A stretch of 23,314 nt of DNA from Nitrospinaceae bacterium UBA3496 (lineage in GTDB: Bacteria; UBA8248): the NCBI GenBank assembly GCA_002377645.1, contig DFQF01000050.1, positions 36,003-59,316 on the forward strand, in the 5' to 3' direction. How positions within the stretch are numbered: position 1 is the stretch's first letter; each line of letters begins with the position of its first letter. A program made the translations under genes and the position numbers. Below the pieces are notes generated by a model. It worked only from the letters and a program-made list of their open reading frames with translations, was not told where the DNA came from and ran no database searches. Positions 15,058 to 22,962 of the stretch are shown piece by piece.

Positions 15058-15868
15058 CTTCGTAAGTTATTCTTTTCTCTTCTTTAAGTTTTTCTATGAT
15101 GGACTTAATCATGTTGACACCAAATTTTAATTGGTCTTCTCTTAAATTCCTGTAGATATGCTTTGCCACTTCTTCCAATGTAGAGTCATTCTTCAACAAT
15201 GCTTCGAGAACTTGATTTTCTCTTTTATCGCGATGTGAAAGCAAGTGATTGATTCTCTCTTTTGGATTTTTAATTGGTTTTCCATGACCAGGAAAAATTA
15301 ATTCAGGCCCCATATCCAACACTTTTTCGAGTGACCGAATATATACAGCCAAATTTCCTAATGGCGGAGTAACAGCTGTTGTCGTATCCGTCAAAATATT
15401 ATCTCCTCCTATTAGAATTTTTTCCTCTTCCCACCAAAAAGTAAGATGACCGGGAGAATGTCCAGGTGTAAAGATTGCTTTCAAATTAATCTCTCCAATA
15501 TTCACAACAAAATCCTCTTCAATAGGAACAAAGGACAGTTCTAGTTCTCTTTCCTTCATTAAATCAATCTCAATAGGATGTGCATGACAGGGAACTGCAA
15601 AAGCTTCACAAACAGCCTTAGCATTACCGGAATGATCGTAATGCTGATGGGTTAAAACAAACTTATCAAGAACTCCATTTGTTTCTTTTCTTATCCAATC
15701 GACAACTTCATCTTTTTGTATACTGTAACCTGAGTCAAACAAAACATAAGGACCATTTCCAACTAGAATAATTTCCACATGTTCCATATATGCATCTTCA
15801 GGAGCAAAGATTCTCTTTGACTTTATTACATCAGAGAAATTCGACGCCATGTTTTCTATAGTGGTCAT
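15035..15868 (-). CDS. Metallo-beta-lactamase-fold hydrolase (LACTB2-like)
   Basis: This 277-residue MBL-fold enzyme has a complete di-metal site: THQHYDH with His74, His76, Asp78 and His79, then His137 (PGHSPGH), Asp156 (GGDNI) and His195 (FPGHG). The GHSPGHL and FPGHG segments and the C-terminal extension of about 75 residues (a winged-helix-like region after 210) resemble the LACTB2 group of thioesterases/endoribonucleases. Substrate could be a thioester, a lactone or RNA. AAGGAT lies 7 bases before the ATG. The gene has a good promoter (15901-15929) and overlaps the PLC-like gene by 23 bases, so the pair likely functions together. Two putative metal hydrolases in one operon suggest turnover of a lipid or acyl-CoA derivative, which is speculation. 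Confidence 0.9.
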   Translation of the reverse strand: MTTIENMASNFSDVIKSKRIFAPEDAYMEHVEIILVGNGPYVLFDSGYSIQKDEVVDWIRKETNGVLDKFVLTHQHYDHSGNAKAVCEAFAVPCHAHPIEIDLMKERELELSFVPIEEDFVVNIGEINLKAIFTPGHSPGHLTFWWEEEKILIGGDNILTDTTTAVTPPLGNLAVYIRSLEKVLDMGPELIFPGHGKPIKNPKERINHLLSHRDKRENQVLEALLKNDSTLEEVAKHIYRNLREDQLKFGVNMIKSIIEKLKEEKRITYEDGICKLL

Positions 15869-15900
15869 TTAAAATCCTTATTCAATCAGTAAAACCGTAT

Positions 15901-15929
15901 CTTATATAAGAGGAAAGAAACGATAGCAA
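15901..15929 (-). promoter_or_regulatory. Predicted promoter of the MBL hydrolase/PLC-like gene pair
   Basis: Minus strand: TTGCTA (15929-15924), 17-base spacer, TATAAG (15906-15901, five of six to consensus). The transcription start would fall near 15894, about 26 bases before the ATG. Confidence 0.45.
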
Positions 15930-15973
15930 ACAAGATAGAAATAATTAACAAAAATAAAATTCATATGTGATAT

Positions 15974-16002
15974 TTTCGTTTTGTAGAGAAGTCTTATATA
16001 TT
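15974..16002 (+). promoter_or_regulatory. Possible promoter of the Gfo/Idh/MocA operon
   Basis: Plus strand: weak -35 TTTCGT (15974-15979), 17-base spacer, -10 TATATT (15997-16002), 31 bases before the oxidoreductase ATG. The -35 match is poor. Confidence 0.25.
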
Positions 16003-16033
16003 AGCTTCAAAAGATAATCAGGAGTCTTCTTAC

Positions 16034-17029
16034 ATGAATGAAAATAGAGTTCGCATAGGATCAATTGGTTTAGGAAGATGGGCACACACTCTTGCGAGAG
16101 CAGCTCAAAAAACGGGAAATATTGATTTGACCTTATGTTTTGACCCTGAACAAGAGGTTGCAGAACAATTTTCAAATGAATTTGAATGTACCGTTTCTTC
16201 TTCTCTAGAAGATATCTTAAATAGCGACAAGATAGATGGCGTAATCATTGCAACCCCACATTCAACACATACAAAATTAGTTTGCGAAGCAGCTTCATTC
16301 AAAAAAGATATTTTTATTGAAAAACCATTCACATTGAATGTAAAAGATGCACATAAATGCATTGCCGCTGCAAAAGAAAACAATACTCTAATTCAAGTAG
16401 GACATAAAAGAAGATGGATCAATGCGAATAAAAAATTAAAAGAACTGGTGGTTACAGGAGAACTTGGAGAGGTACATCATCTTGAAGCGAATTACTCAAA
16501 GCCCATTATGCAAAAACCTAAAGATAACTGGAGAAACAATCCTCTAGAATCACCTGCAGGCGGGATGACTGCCCTAGGTATTCACATGGTTGACCTGCTT
16601 TATTATTTAGCAGGTACCGCGAAACGTCTGTCTGCATTCAGTAAAAAATTACACGGAAAATCCAATCTAGATGATGTGACTTCTATTCTTTTTGAATTTG
16701 AAAATGGACAAACTGGGTATGTAGCAACATCCGTCGTTGTCCCATTCAACCTTAGCGCTGCAGTATATGGCACAAAAGCAAATGCATGGTCTTACGATGA
16801 CGGAAAAAAAATGTACTTTCAGACAAAAGACGAATCATCAAGAAAAGAAATTGCAATCGAAACGAACGACTGTGTTATGGAAGAACTCAAACATTTCGCT
16901 GAATGTATCATTAGCAGGAAAACCCCTCTTGTAAGTGGCCATGAAGGTTTGGAGATAATCGCTACACTGGAAGCTGTCTTAGAAAGTTCAAATATGGGAA
17001 AGGTAGTTGAACTTAATCAATTCCGATAA
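16034..17029 (+). CDS. Gfo/Idh/MocA-family NAD(P)-dependent oxidoreductase
   Basis: This 331-residue oxidoreductase of the glucose-fructose oxidoreductase/inositol dehydrogenase family oxidises or reduces a sugar or cyclitol-like substrate. The Rossmann domain occupies about 1-125 with GSIGLGRWA at 9-17, ATPHSTHT at 73-80 and the catalytic-lysine motif EKP at 96-98 (Lys97). The C-terminal domain carries GGMTALGIHMVDLL with His184 and Asp187, the usual substrate-site pair. An AGGAG ribosome site lies 9 bases before the ATG. It begins a plus-strand group with a beta-hydroxyacid dehydrogenase (38-base gap) and an exported amidohydrolase. Substrate cannot be named from sequence. Confidence 0.92.
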   Translation: MNENRVRIGSIGLGRWAHTLARAAQKTGNIDLTLCFDPEQEVAEQFSNEFECTVSSSLEDILNSDKIDGVIIATPHSTHTKLVCEAASFKKDIFIEKPFTLNVKDAHKCIAAAKENNTLIQVGHKRRWINANKKLKELVVTGELGEVHHLEANYSKPIMQKPKDNWRNNPLESPAGGMTALGIHMVDLLYYLAGTAKRLSAFSKKLHGKSNLDDVTSILFEFENGQTGYVATSVVVPFNLSAAVYGTKANAWSYDDGKKMYFQTKDESSRKEIAIETNDCVMEELKHFAECIISRKTPLVSGHEGLEIIATLEAVLESSNMGKVVELNQFR

Positions 17030-17067
17030 GGATTTAATTTCTCAATACTAAACTCGGAGATTATTAA

Positions 17068-17946
17068 TTGAAAAAAATTGGATACATTGGTCTTGGAAAA
17101 ATGGGAGGGACCATTTCTGACATCATTCTTGCCTCTGGATATGAGGTTTTTGGTTATGACCCTGAAAAAATAGCTTGTAATAAATTCAAAAAAAAGGGAG
17201 GCAAAATTCTTTCCTCTCCAAAAGAAGTTGCCAAAAAATCAGATATTGTCTTAGCTTCACTACCCAACGACAACATAGTCCGTGAAGTTATTTTTGGCAA
17301 AAATGGTATTTCAGAAATAAAAAAGAAATTAATTTTCGCTGACATAAGTACCGTGTATCCAGAAATCACAAAAGAAATATCCAGGACCTTAGGCAAACAA
17401 TCAATTTCTTATTTAGATGCTACTGTTAGCGGAAATCCAAAAGTTGCGAAAAGAAAAGAATTAGTCCTCATGTGCGGAGGAACAAAGACTTCGTTCAATA
17501 CGTGTCTTCCTATTTTTCGCACATTCACAAAAAAACAATTTTACATGGGGCCAAGTGGCAGCGGTTCTTTAATGAAAATGGTCGTAAATACGATCAGTGA
17601 AATTAATAGGACTGCAATAGGGGAAGGATTTAGTTTAGGTAAAAAAGGTGGCCTAAAAGGAGACACTATGCTTGAAGTTTTAAAAGAAGGAGCTGCCTAT
17701 TCAAAACAGATGGATCTAAAGGGAGATAGAATCCTTCACGCCAACTACTCCTCTCCAGAATCTACTATTCAGCAATGCATTAAAACGGCAAATCAGATAT
17801 TGAAGACCGCCAATGAATTAAACCACCCTATTCCTATGACTGCTCTTAGAACTCAGTTATACCAGGCGGTCGCCAGCATGGGTCATGCGAATGATGATTC
17901 TTCAAGTATTGCAGAATTATTTAACAAATTATCCGGAACAAAATAA
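17068..17946 (+). CDS. NAD(P)-dependent beta-hydroxyacid dehydrogenase (3-hydroxyisobutyrate dehydrogenase family)
   Basis: This 292-residue beta-hydroxyacid dehydrogenase belongs to the family of 3-hydroxyisobutyrate, tartronate-semialdehyde and glyoxylate/succinic-semialdehyde reductases. The N-terminal Rossmann domain has IGLGKMGG (7-14), the substrate-loop DATVSGNP (117-124), and the catalytic Lys170 and Asn174 in GSGSLMKMVVNTI. SGNP replaces the commoner SGGxxG loop, which may alter specificity. The start is TTG with GGAG 8 bases upstream. The gene ends 18 bases before the amidohydrolase. Together with the preceding oxidoreductase it could oxidise successive intermediates of one substrate, which is inference from operon layout. 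Confidence 0.9.
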   Translation: MKKIGYIGLGKMGGTISDIILASGYEVFGYDPEKIACNKFKKKGGKILSSPKEVAKKSDIVLASLPNDNIVREVIFGKNGISEIKKKLIFADISTVYPEITKEISRTLGKQSISYLDATVSGNPKVAKRKELVLMCGGTKTSFNTCLPIFRTFTKKQFYMGPSGSGSLMKMVVNTISEINRTAIGEGFSLGKKGGLKGDTMLEVLKEGAAYSKQMDLKGDRILHANYSSPESTIQQCIKTANQILKTANELNHPIPMTALRTQLYQAVASMGHANDDSSSIAELFNKLSGTK

Positions 17947-17964
17947 AAAAGAAGGATTTCAACC

Positions 17965-19086
17965 TTGAAGAAAATCTATTTATTATGTTTTTTGCCTATT
18001 TTTTTCATGTCTTTTCTAATTGTTTCATCAGAAGAAAAACTCAAACCAACTTTCAAATACAGCAAAGAAGTACTCCCACTTGACCGTGAAACCAGAGAAA
18101 TTCGACAGCGGTACAGGGGAAAAATATTCGATTCCCATGCACATTTAACAATCAGAGAAGGTGGTTACTGTGACGAAGAAGAATCTACAAACAGCATTGT
18201 AAATGCCATCAAAAAAACTCTTGATGAACAAAATGTATCACAGATAACCATAATGTCGGTTCCAAATTCTGGAAGAATGAAAAATTACAATGTTGATGTT
18301 CAAAAGTCTCTTAAAAAAGTATTGGGAAAAAGAATGTACCTTCTATGTTGCACTCACTACATTACAAACTGGGCAAATCAACAATACGAAAACAAAGCTA
18401 AAGTAAATGACCTGAAAGATGAATTAAAAGAAATTTTTACCAGATTAAACAAAGATCTACAAAATCCCTTATATTCAGGAGTTGGAGAGATTGCATTTTT
18501 GCACTTCAACAAAAGAGGTCATCAAGCACTTATCAAATTTCCAGCAAATTATCCTCCTTTTCTAAAAATCCTAGACAAAATAGCAAATTCAAATAAGAAA
18601 AATCTATACTTTAACTTACACACAGAACCTATTGATTCAGACAACCAAGATTCATATCATGATATGGCTTTTGGCGGAGCGGAGTTTCTATTTAAAAGAT
18701 ACCCAAACTTTAAATGGGTATATGCACATTCTGCAATGACGCCACCTTCCAATGTAAGAATCATATTAAAAAGATTTCCAAATCTCATGATGGATTTCAA
18801 TCTCAAAAAATCACATATACGAGATCATAATGGTTGGGCCTATCTTTCGAATCCAAGCAACAACGAATGGGAACCATACGAAGACTGGGCAGAGCTCATG
18901 GAAGAGATGCCCGACAGATTTATGGTCGGTACAGATACAAAATTTTGCCAAAGAGGCCATACCATAGGAATTAGAAATTACAAGAAACAAATTAAAAGAT
19001 TTAGAAAATTTTTAGGTGCACTTAATAGAGAAACAGCAGAAAAAATATCATACAAGAATGCTGAAATATTTTTCAATAACAAATAA
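17965..19086 (+). CDS. Exported amidohydrolase-superfamily protein (TIM-barrel metal hydrolase)
   Basis: This 373-residue protein has an N-terminal signal-like hydrophobic segment (about 3-21), so it is probably periplasmic or membrane-anchored. The rest resembles the amidohydrolase-related TIM-barrel family (PF04909-like): metal ligands in DSHAH (His58, His60), GVGEI with Glu175, His219 (NLHTEP), His255 (YAHSAM) and Asp324 (VGTDTKF). The order of ligands is as expected, so a metal site is likely intact. Such enzymes hydrolyse C-N or C-O bonds or decarboxylate. TTG start, with GAAGGA 8 bases upstream. It is the third gene of the group and ends 19 bases before the convergent MFS gene, so no terminator is visible between them. 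Export sets it apart from its two cytoplasmic dehydrogenase partners. Confidence 0.82.
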   Translation: MKKIYLLCFLPIFFMSFLIVSSEEKLKPTFKYSKEVLPLDRETREIRQRYRGKIFDSHAHLTIREGGYCDEEESTNSIVNAIKKTLDEQNVSQITIMSVPNSGRMKNYNVDVQKSLKKVLGKRMYLLCCTHYITNWANQQYENKAKVNDLKDELKEIFTRLNKDLQNPLYSGVGEIAFLHFNKRGHQALIKFPANYPPFLKILDKIANSNKKNLYFNLHTEPIDSDNQDSYHDMAFGGAEFLFKRYPNFKWVYAHSAMTPPSNVRIILKRFPNLMMDFNLKKSHIRDHNGWAYLSNPSNNEWEPYEDWAELMEEMPDRFMVGTDTKFCQRGHTIGIRNYKKQIKRFRKFLGALNRETAEKISYKNAEIFFNNK

Positions 19087-19105
19087 TTCTCTCATCATAA
19101 AAAAA

Positions 19106-20275
19106 TCAAACCTTGACTCTTATCCGATCTAAAACTATCGCAATACAACTTGCCACAAGGAAAAAACCAGAATACAAGAGAAATGAAAATTGCAAATTGA
19201 ACAATTCCGCCATAACACCTCCCACGATAGGAGAAATCATGGAACCCATTTCATTTACTGCATAAATGAGTCCTATCGCACTTGCTCTTTTTTCTTCATC
19301 AACCAATTCTGTTCCCACAGCTAACACAAGGCTTGGGACTGGAGTCAGAAAAGAACCAATTAAAAAAATAGGAAATAAAATTAAAGTGCTTGAACTTACA
19401 AAAGAGATTGTTCCCATCGCCATACTACACAAAAAAGTAAGATAGAGGATATACTTAGTCTTTTCTCCCTTATCAGATGACTTTCCAACTACGAAAGTAG
19501 TAATAATGCCAATAATAAAATACATTGAAAGGATCCATCCAATTGCCTGCACTTCATAATTAAACTGTTGTGCAAGTAGTAAAGGCAAAAAAGTCATCAA
19601 ACCTCTAAACCCAGTAATTCTAAAAGTTGAAACCAACAACAGAAGCATTAAGGGTTTATTCTTGGTTAATGACCAAAAAGTTGCAAGTGCAGCCTGTTTC
19701 ATTGGTCTTTCGTCTCTTTTTGAATCTTTGAAAAGAATAAAAATTATAACCGCCATAATTATTGAAGGAAAAATAGCCAAATGAGAAGCAATGCGCCAAC
19801 TAAAATATACAGCTATGGTACTTACTATCCAGGGAGTTAAAATACTTCCAACCTCTCCTCCACCAGCAAAATACGCCATACTTAATCCTCTTTGATTTGG
19901 CATTTCTCTCGTTAACAAAGAAACCGCAGGTGGGTGATAAGCAGAACATCCGAGACCACTAAGGAAAACTAAAAAAAGCAAAGTCATAAAATCAGGAGCA
20001 AATCCATAAAAAAATACAGGAATGGATTGAACCATTAGACTAGTAACAAGTATAGTTCTCCACTTACCAAGATAATCGCCTAGGAATGAAATAGGAAACT
20101 GAAAAACACCGTTTGCAAACGCAAAAACAGAAGCAATCAGTCCTACCTCAAAGTAACTCAAATTAAGTTCTGCAGAAATAAGTGGAATTATTGGCGTAAT
20201 AAACAAGAGGTAGAATGTGTTCACTCCATGACTAGCTGAAAGGGCAATCACATTTTTTTTATTAACTGAGTCCAT
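19106..20275 (-). CDS. MFS transporter, 12 transmembrane segments
   Basis: This 389-residue inner-membrane secondary transporter of the major facilitator superfamily has about 12 hydrophobic segments. The N-terminal half shows LNLSYFEVGLIASVFAFANGVFQFPISFLGDYLGKWR, with the MFS loop 2-3 GDxxGKWR version of the GxLxDRxGRR motif. It loosely resembles the fosmidomycin-resistance-type group, but the substrate cannot be told. I use the ATG at 20275; the GTG one codon earlier (20278) is equally open, and AAAGG upstream serves either. It is divergent from the second MFS gene, with about 54 bases between starts, and convergent with the amidohydrolase. The pairing suggests import of one compound and export or alternative uptake by the other. 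Confidence 0.9.
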   Translation of the reverse strand: MDSVNKKNVIALSASHGVNTFYLLFITPIIPLISAELNLSYFEVGLIASVFAFANGVFQFPISFLGDYLGKWRTILVTSLMVQSIPVFFYGFAPDFMTLLFLVFLSGLGCSAYHPPAVSLLTREMPNQRGLSMAYFAGGGEVGSILTPWIVSTIAVYFSWRIASHLAIFPSIIMAVIIFILFKDSKRDERPMKQAALATFWSLTKNKPLMLLLLVSTFRITGFRGLMTFLPLLLAQQFNYEVQAIGWILSMYFIIGIITTFVVGKSSDKGEKTKYILYLTFLCSMAMGTISFVSSSTLILFPIFLIGSFLTPVPSLVLAVGTELVDEEKRASAIGLIYAVNEMGSMISPIVGGVMAELFNLQFSFLLYSGFFLVASCIAIVLDRIRVKV

Positions 20276-20294
20276 CACAAAAAACCTTTACTAA

Positions 20295-20310
20295 AACTAA
20301 ACTTTTAGTT
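20295..20310. promoter_or_regulatory. 16-bp palindrome between divergent MFS genes (candidate operator)
   Basis: AACTAAACTTTTAGTT is a palindrome with 7-base arms and a 2-base centre, in the short divergent gap between the two transporter genes. A second ACTAAA copy lies immediately to its left (20290-20295). It could bind a regulator controlling both transporters. In AT-rich DNA such short palindromes arise by chance fairly often. Confidence 0.3.
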
Positions 20311-20329
20311 AGTAGGAAGAGACTATTAT

Positions 20330-21571
20330 TTGAAAACAGAAAAAGTAACACAAGGCTACATAAGATTCATCCGCGAAAACCCTAGATTTTTACTTTATGG
20401 TTTCCTATTAACTTTCTTCTCATGTTTCGGCCAAACGTACTACATTTCTATTTTCAGTTCTGAAATACGTTCAATTTTCTCATTATCCCATGGGGACTAC
20501 GGATTGATCTATGCAATTGCAACAGTAGGAAGCGCCACGACACTCGTTTGGGTCGGAAAATTCATCGACAGAATGGACCTTCGAACTTACACAATTCTTG
20601 TACTTCTCGGTCTATCTTTGGCTTGCTTGCTATTCTCTTTTGTCTCTTCAGTAATCTTATTGACTCTATCTCTTTTTCTACTTCGTCTTTTTGGACAAGG
20701 CCTTATGATGCACACTTCGGTTACTTCCATGGGAAGATATTTCGAAGAAACACGAGGCAAAGCAGTTAGCCTAGTTTCTTTTGGCAATCCATTAGGACAA
20801 GGAATGCTAGTTTCTTTGGCTATCTTTTTACTTGCTTATCTAGATTGGAAAACAATTTGGGTAGCATCTTCAATTGCAACCATTATAATTATTGCTCCTA
20901 TTATACTTATTCTCCTTGGAAACCATCCTGTTAGAAAAAGACAAACAATATCTAACAACTCTACTAAAACAAATACCGTCAGCAGTTGGACTAGAAAAGA
21001 AGTACTTAGAGATATTCGATTTTATCTAATACTTCCTCTTATGCTTGCTCCTTCCTATATAACAACAGGTTTTTTCTTTCATATGTCTCATTTAGTAGAT
21101 ACTAAAGGGTGGGATCTGAATATTTTCACGCAAACTTTTTATATGTATGTTGTTTCCTCACTCTTAACAGCATTGATTACGGGCAATGTAACAGATAAAT
21201 TTGGAGCAAAAAAAATTCTACCTTTATCATTAATTCCTCAATGCGTTGCAATGTTAATTCTTGTAGTAACAAACCATCCTATTGCCCAAATTTTTTACAT
21301 GTTCACATCAGGGATGACAGTAGGGATTAGAGTAACAATTGGTGGAGCTATATGGCCTGAAATATACGGAGTAAACAATCTTGGTGGAATTCGTGCATTG
21401 GCAACATTCTTTATGGTTCTATCAACGGCAATTGCTCCTGTTTCTATGGGATATTTAATAGATGCTGGTGTCACTATGGAATTGATAGCTTTAGGCTGCT
21501 TTATATATATGACTTTTTCTTCAATCGCTGCATGGTTTGGTGTGAGAATCAAAAATAACTCACATACTTAA
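20330..21571 (+). CDS. MFS transporter (OFA/monocarboxylate-like)
   Basis: This 413-residue inner-membrane MFS transporter has about 12 hydrophobic segments and a charged central loop near 200-225 (NHPVRKRQ...SWTRKEVLRD). The first part reads GFLLTFFSCFGQTYYISIFSSEIRSIFSLSHGDYGLIYAIATVGSATTLVWVGKFIDRMDLR, with a degenerate loop 2-3 motif (GKFIDRMDLR). The overall style is that of OFA or monocarboxylate-type MFS proteins; the substrate is unknown. TTG start with AGGAAG 9-12 bases upstream. It is divergent from the other MFS gene and 89 bases upstream of the M24-fold gene on the same strand, so it may feed that enzyme's pathway. Confidence 0.9.
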   Translation: MKTEKVTQGYIRFIRENPRFLLYGFLLTFFSCFGQTYYISIFSSEIRSIFSLSHGDYGLIYAIATVGSATTLVWVGKFIDRMDLRTYTILVLLGLSLACLLFSFVSSVILLTLSLFLLRLFGQGLMMHTSVTSMGRYFEETRGKAVSLVSFGNPLGQGMLVSLAIFLLAYLDWKTIWVASSIATIIIIAPIILILLGNHPVRKRQTISNNSTKTNTVSSWTRKEVLRDIRFYLILPLMLAPSYITTGFFFHMSHLVDTKGWDLNIFTQTFYMYVVSSLLTALITGNVTDKFGAKKILPLSLIPQCVAMLILVVTNHPIAQIFYMFTSGMTVGIRVTIGGAIWPEIYGVNNLGGIRALATFFMVLSTAIAPVSMGYLIDAGVTMELIALGCFIYMTFSSIAAWFGVRIKNNSHT

Positions 21572-21586
21572 GAAAAGTATTTTAAA

Positions 21587-21602
21587 ACGTAAAAATTTAT
21601 GT
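21587..21602. repeat. Near-palindrome upstream of the M24-fold gene
   Basis: ACGTAAAAATTTATGT reads as ACGTAAA-AA-TTTATGT, a palindrome with one mismatched position per arm. Its half site resembles the ACGTAAA start of the HU repeat. It sits between the MFS stop and the M24-fold gene. Chance is a real possibility in this AT-rich gap. Confidence 0.2.
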
Positions 21603-21660
21603 ATATTAGAACTAGAATTTTTTCACACAAAGAAAGACTCTTCCAAAAGGATATTTCAGT

Positions 21661-22962
21661 ATGCTGACCGATCCAAGATTCACGCCAAGAGAAGGAAGAA
21701 CTCTGGTTCCCGGAGCTTCATTATCCTTAAACGAAAGAGACAGAAGATGGGAACTCGCTCGTTCAGAAATGAGTTCACGTAAAATTGACTGTCTTATAAT
21801 AATAGCGAGAGGATACAACTCAAACGGCAATGTTCGATGGCTTGATAACGGAGACTACAGCGAAAGACACCTAATCTTCCCTATAGAGGGAGAACCAATG
21901 AATTTTTGGTTGCTTCAGAACTGGGGAAAATGGTTTACCGAAACGTGCTGGGAAGGAATTCGCTATAGAGGACATGAAGGGAAATATAGTGTAGTAGCTT
22001 CTGATACGATAAAAGAACTTGGGTATGAAAACGGAAAAATAGGTATTGTTGGTCTCATCGGTGCTGGCTATGCAGCTGAAGGTAGCATTCCATATATGAC
22101 TTACCAAAACCTAAAATCCCTACTTCCAAAAGCGAAATTTGTAGATGCTACTAATATACTCACAAAAGCAAGAATGATTAAAAGCAAAGAGGAAATCGCA
22201 ATGATCGAAAAGGCTTCCGAACTAGCAAATTTGGAAATCGATACTGCTTTAAAGATGCTCAAACCTGGAATACGTGAAAGAGATATATTGGTTGAAATGG
22301 ATTATGTATCAATGAAGGCAGGAGCGGAATTAGGCAGAGACCACTGGACTCTTCTAAATTCAGGAGAAGGTTACCCAGTCAATCACCGTGATACTAATAG
22401 AATAATTAAAGACAGAGAGATACTCCAACTTGGTCACTACACAAGATTCGCAGGATATTGGAGTCATCCTCACGTAGCAATTTCCCTCGGACCTATGAAC
22501 AAAGAATACAAAGAACTGAGAAATGCTGTTTCCGAGGGGACTTCGATTGCTCTTGAACTCTTAAAACCAGGAACCGTGTGGAGCAAAATAAATAAATTAG
22601 TAGATGAACCTATATTATCCAGAGGGTTTTATCATGAAGTCCCACAAATTCATGGTACTGGTCTAGATGGCATAGAACCTCCAGTAACTGATGTTTGTGC
22701 AGGAAAAATACCAAACAAATATGAATGGAGAGAAAAATCTCTTCAAGGTTCTATTGAAAACAACTCTGAATGGCAGACTATTGCAGAGGAAAGCAAGACT
22801 CCAAGAGGGGAAATTATAGTTGCTGAGGGAATGTCCCTAGCATTAGAAGTCAAAGCTGCATTCGAAGATAAAATCGCGATATGTTTTGGGCCACAAGTTA
22901 TAGTGGAAAAAGATGGACCTAGAATATTAAATCCTGACGCCATGGATGTTATTGAACTATGA
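21661..22962 (+). CDS. M24 (pita-bread-fold) protein with incomplete metal site, creatinase-like
   Basis: This 433-residue protein has the two-domain layout of Xaa-Pro peptidase/creatinase: N-terminal creatinase_N-like domain (about 25-165) and a pita-bread domain (about 175-430). The M24 five-ligand set is not intact by my alignment: the first Asp becomes Gln256 (ILQLGHY), the second Asp becomes His269 (GYWSHPH), the His is kept as His331 (IHGTGLD), the fourth ligand is kept as Glu396 (LALEVKA), and the last Glu becomes Gly410 (CFGPQVIV). A metallopeptidase is therefore unlikely; a non-metal, creatinase-like C-N hydrolase or another small-molecule enzyme fits better. AAGG lies 10 bases before the ATG. 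It is coupled to the cupin gene by an ATGA overlap and follows an MFS transporter. Confidence 0.85.
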   Translation: MLTDPRFTPREGRTLVPGASLSLNERDRRWELARSEMSSRKIDCLIIIARGYNSNGNVRWLDNGDYSERHLIFPIEGEPMNFWLLQNWGKWFTETCWEGIRYRGHEGKYSVVASDTIKELGYENGKIGIVGLIGAGYAAEGSIPYMTYQNLKSLLPKAKFVDATNILTKARMIKSKEEIAMIEKASELANLEIDTALKMLKPGIRERDILVEMDYVSMKAGAELGRDHWTLLNSGEGYPVNHRDTNRIIKDREILQLGHYTRFAGYWSHPHVAISLGPMNKEYKELRNAVSEGTSIALELLKPGTVWSKINKLVDEPILSRGFYHEVPQIHGTGLDGIEPPVTDVCAGKIPNKYEWREKSLQGSIENNSEWQTIAEESKTPRGEIIVAEGMSLALEVKAAFEDKIAICFGPQVIVEKDGPRILNPDAMDVIEL

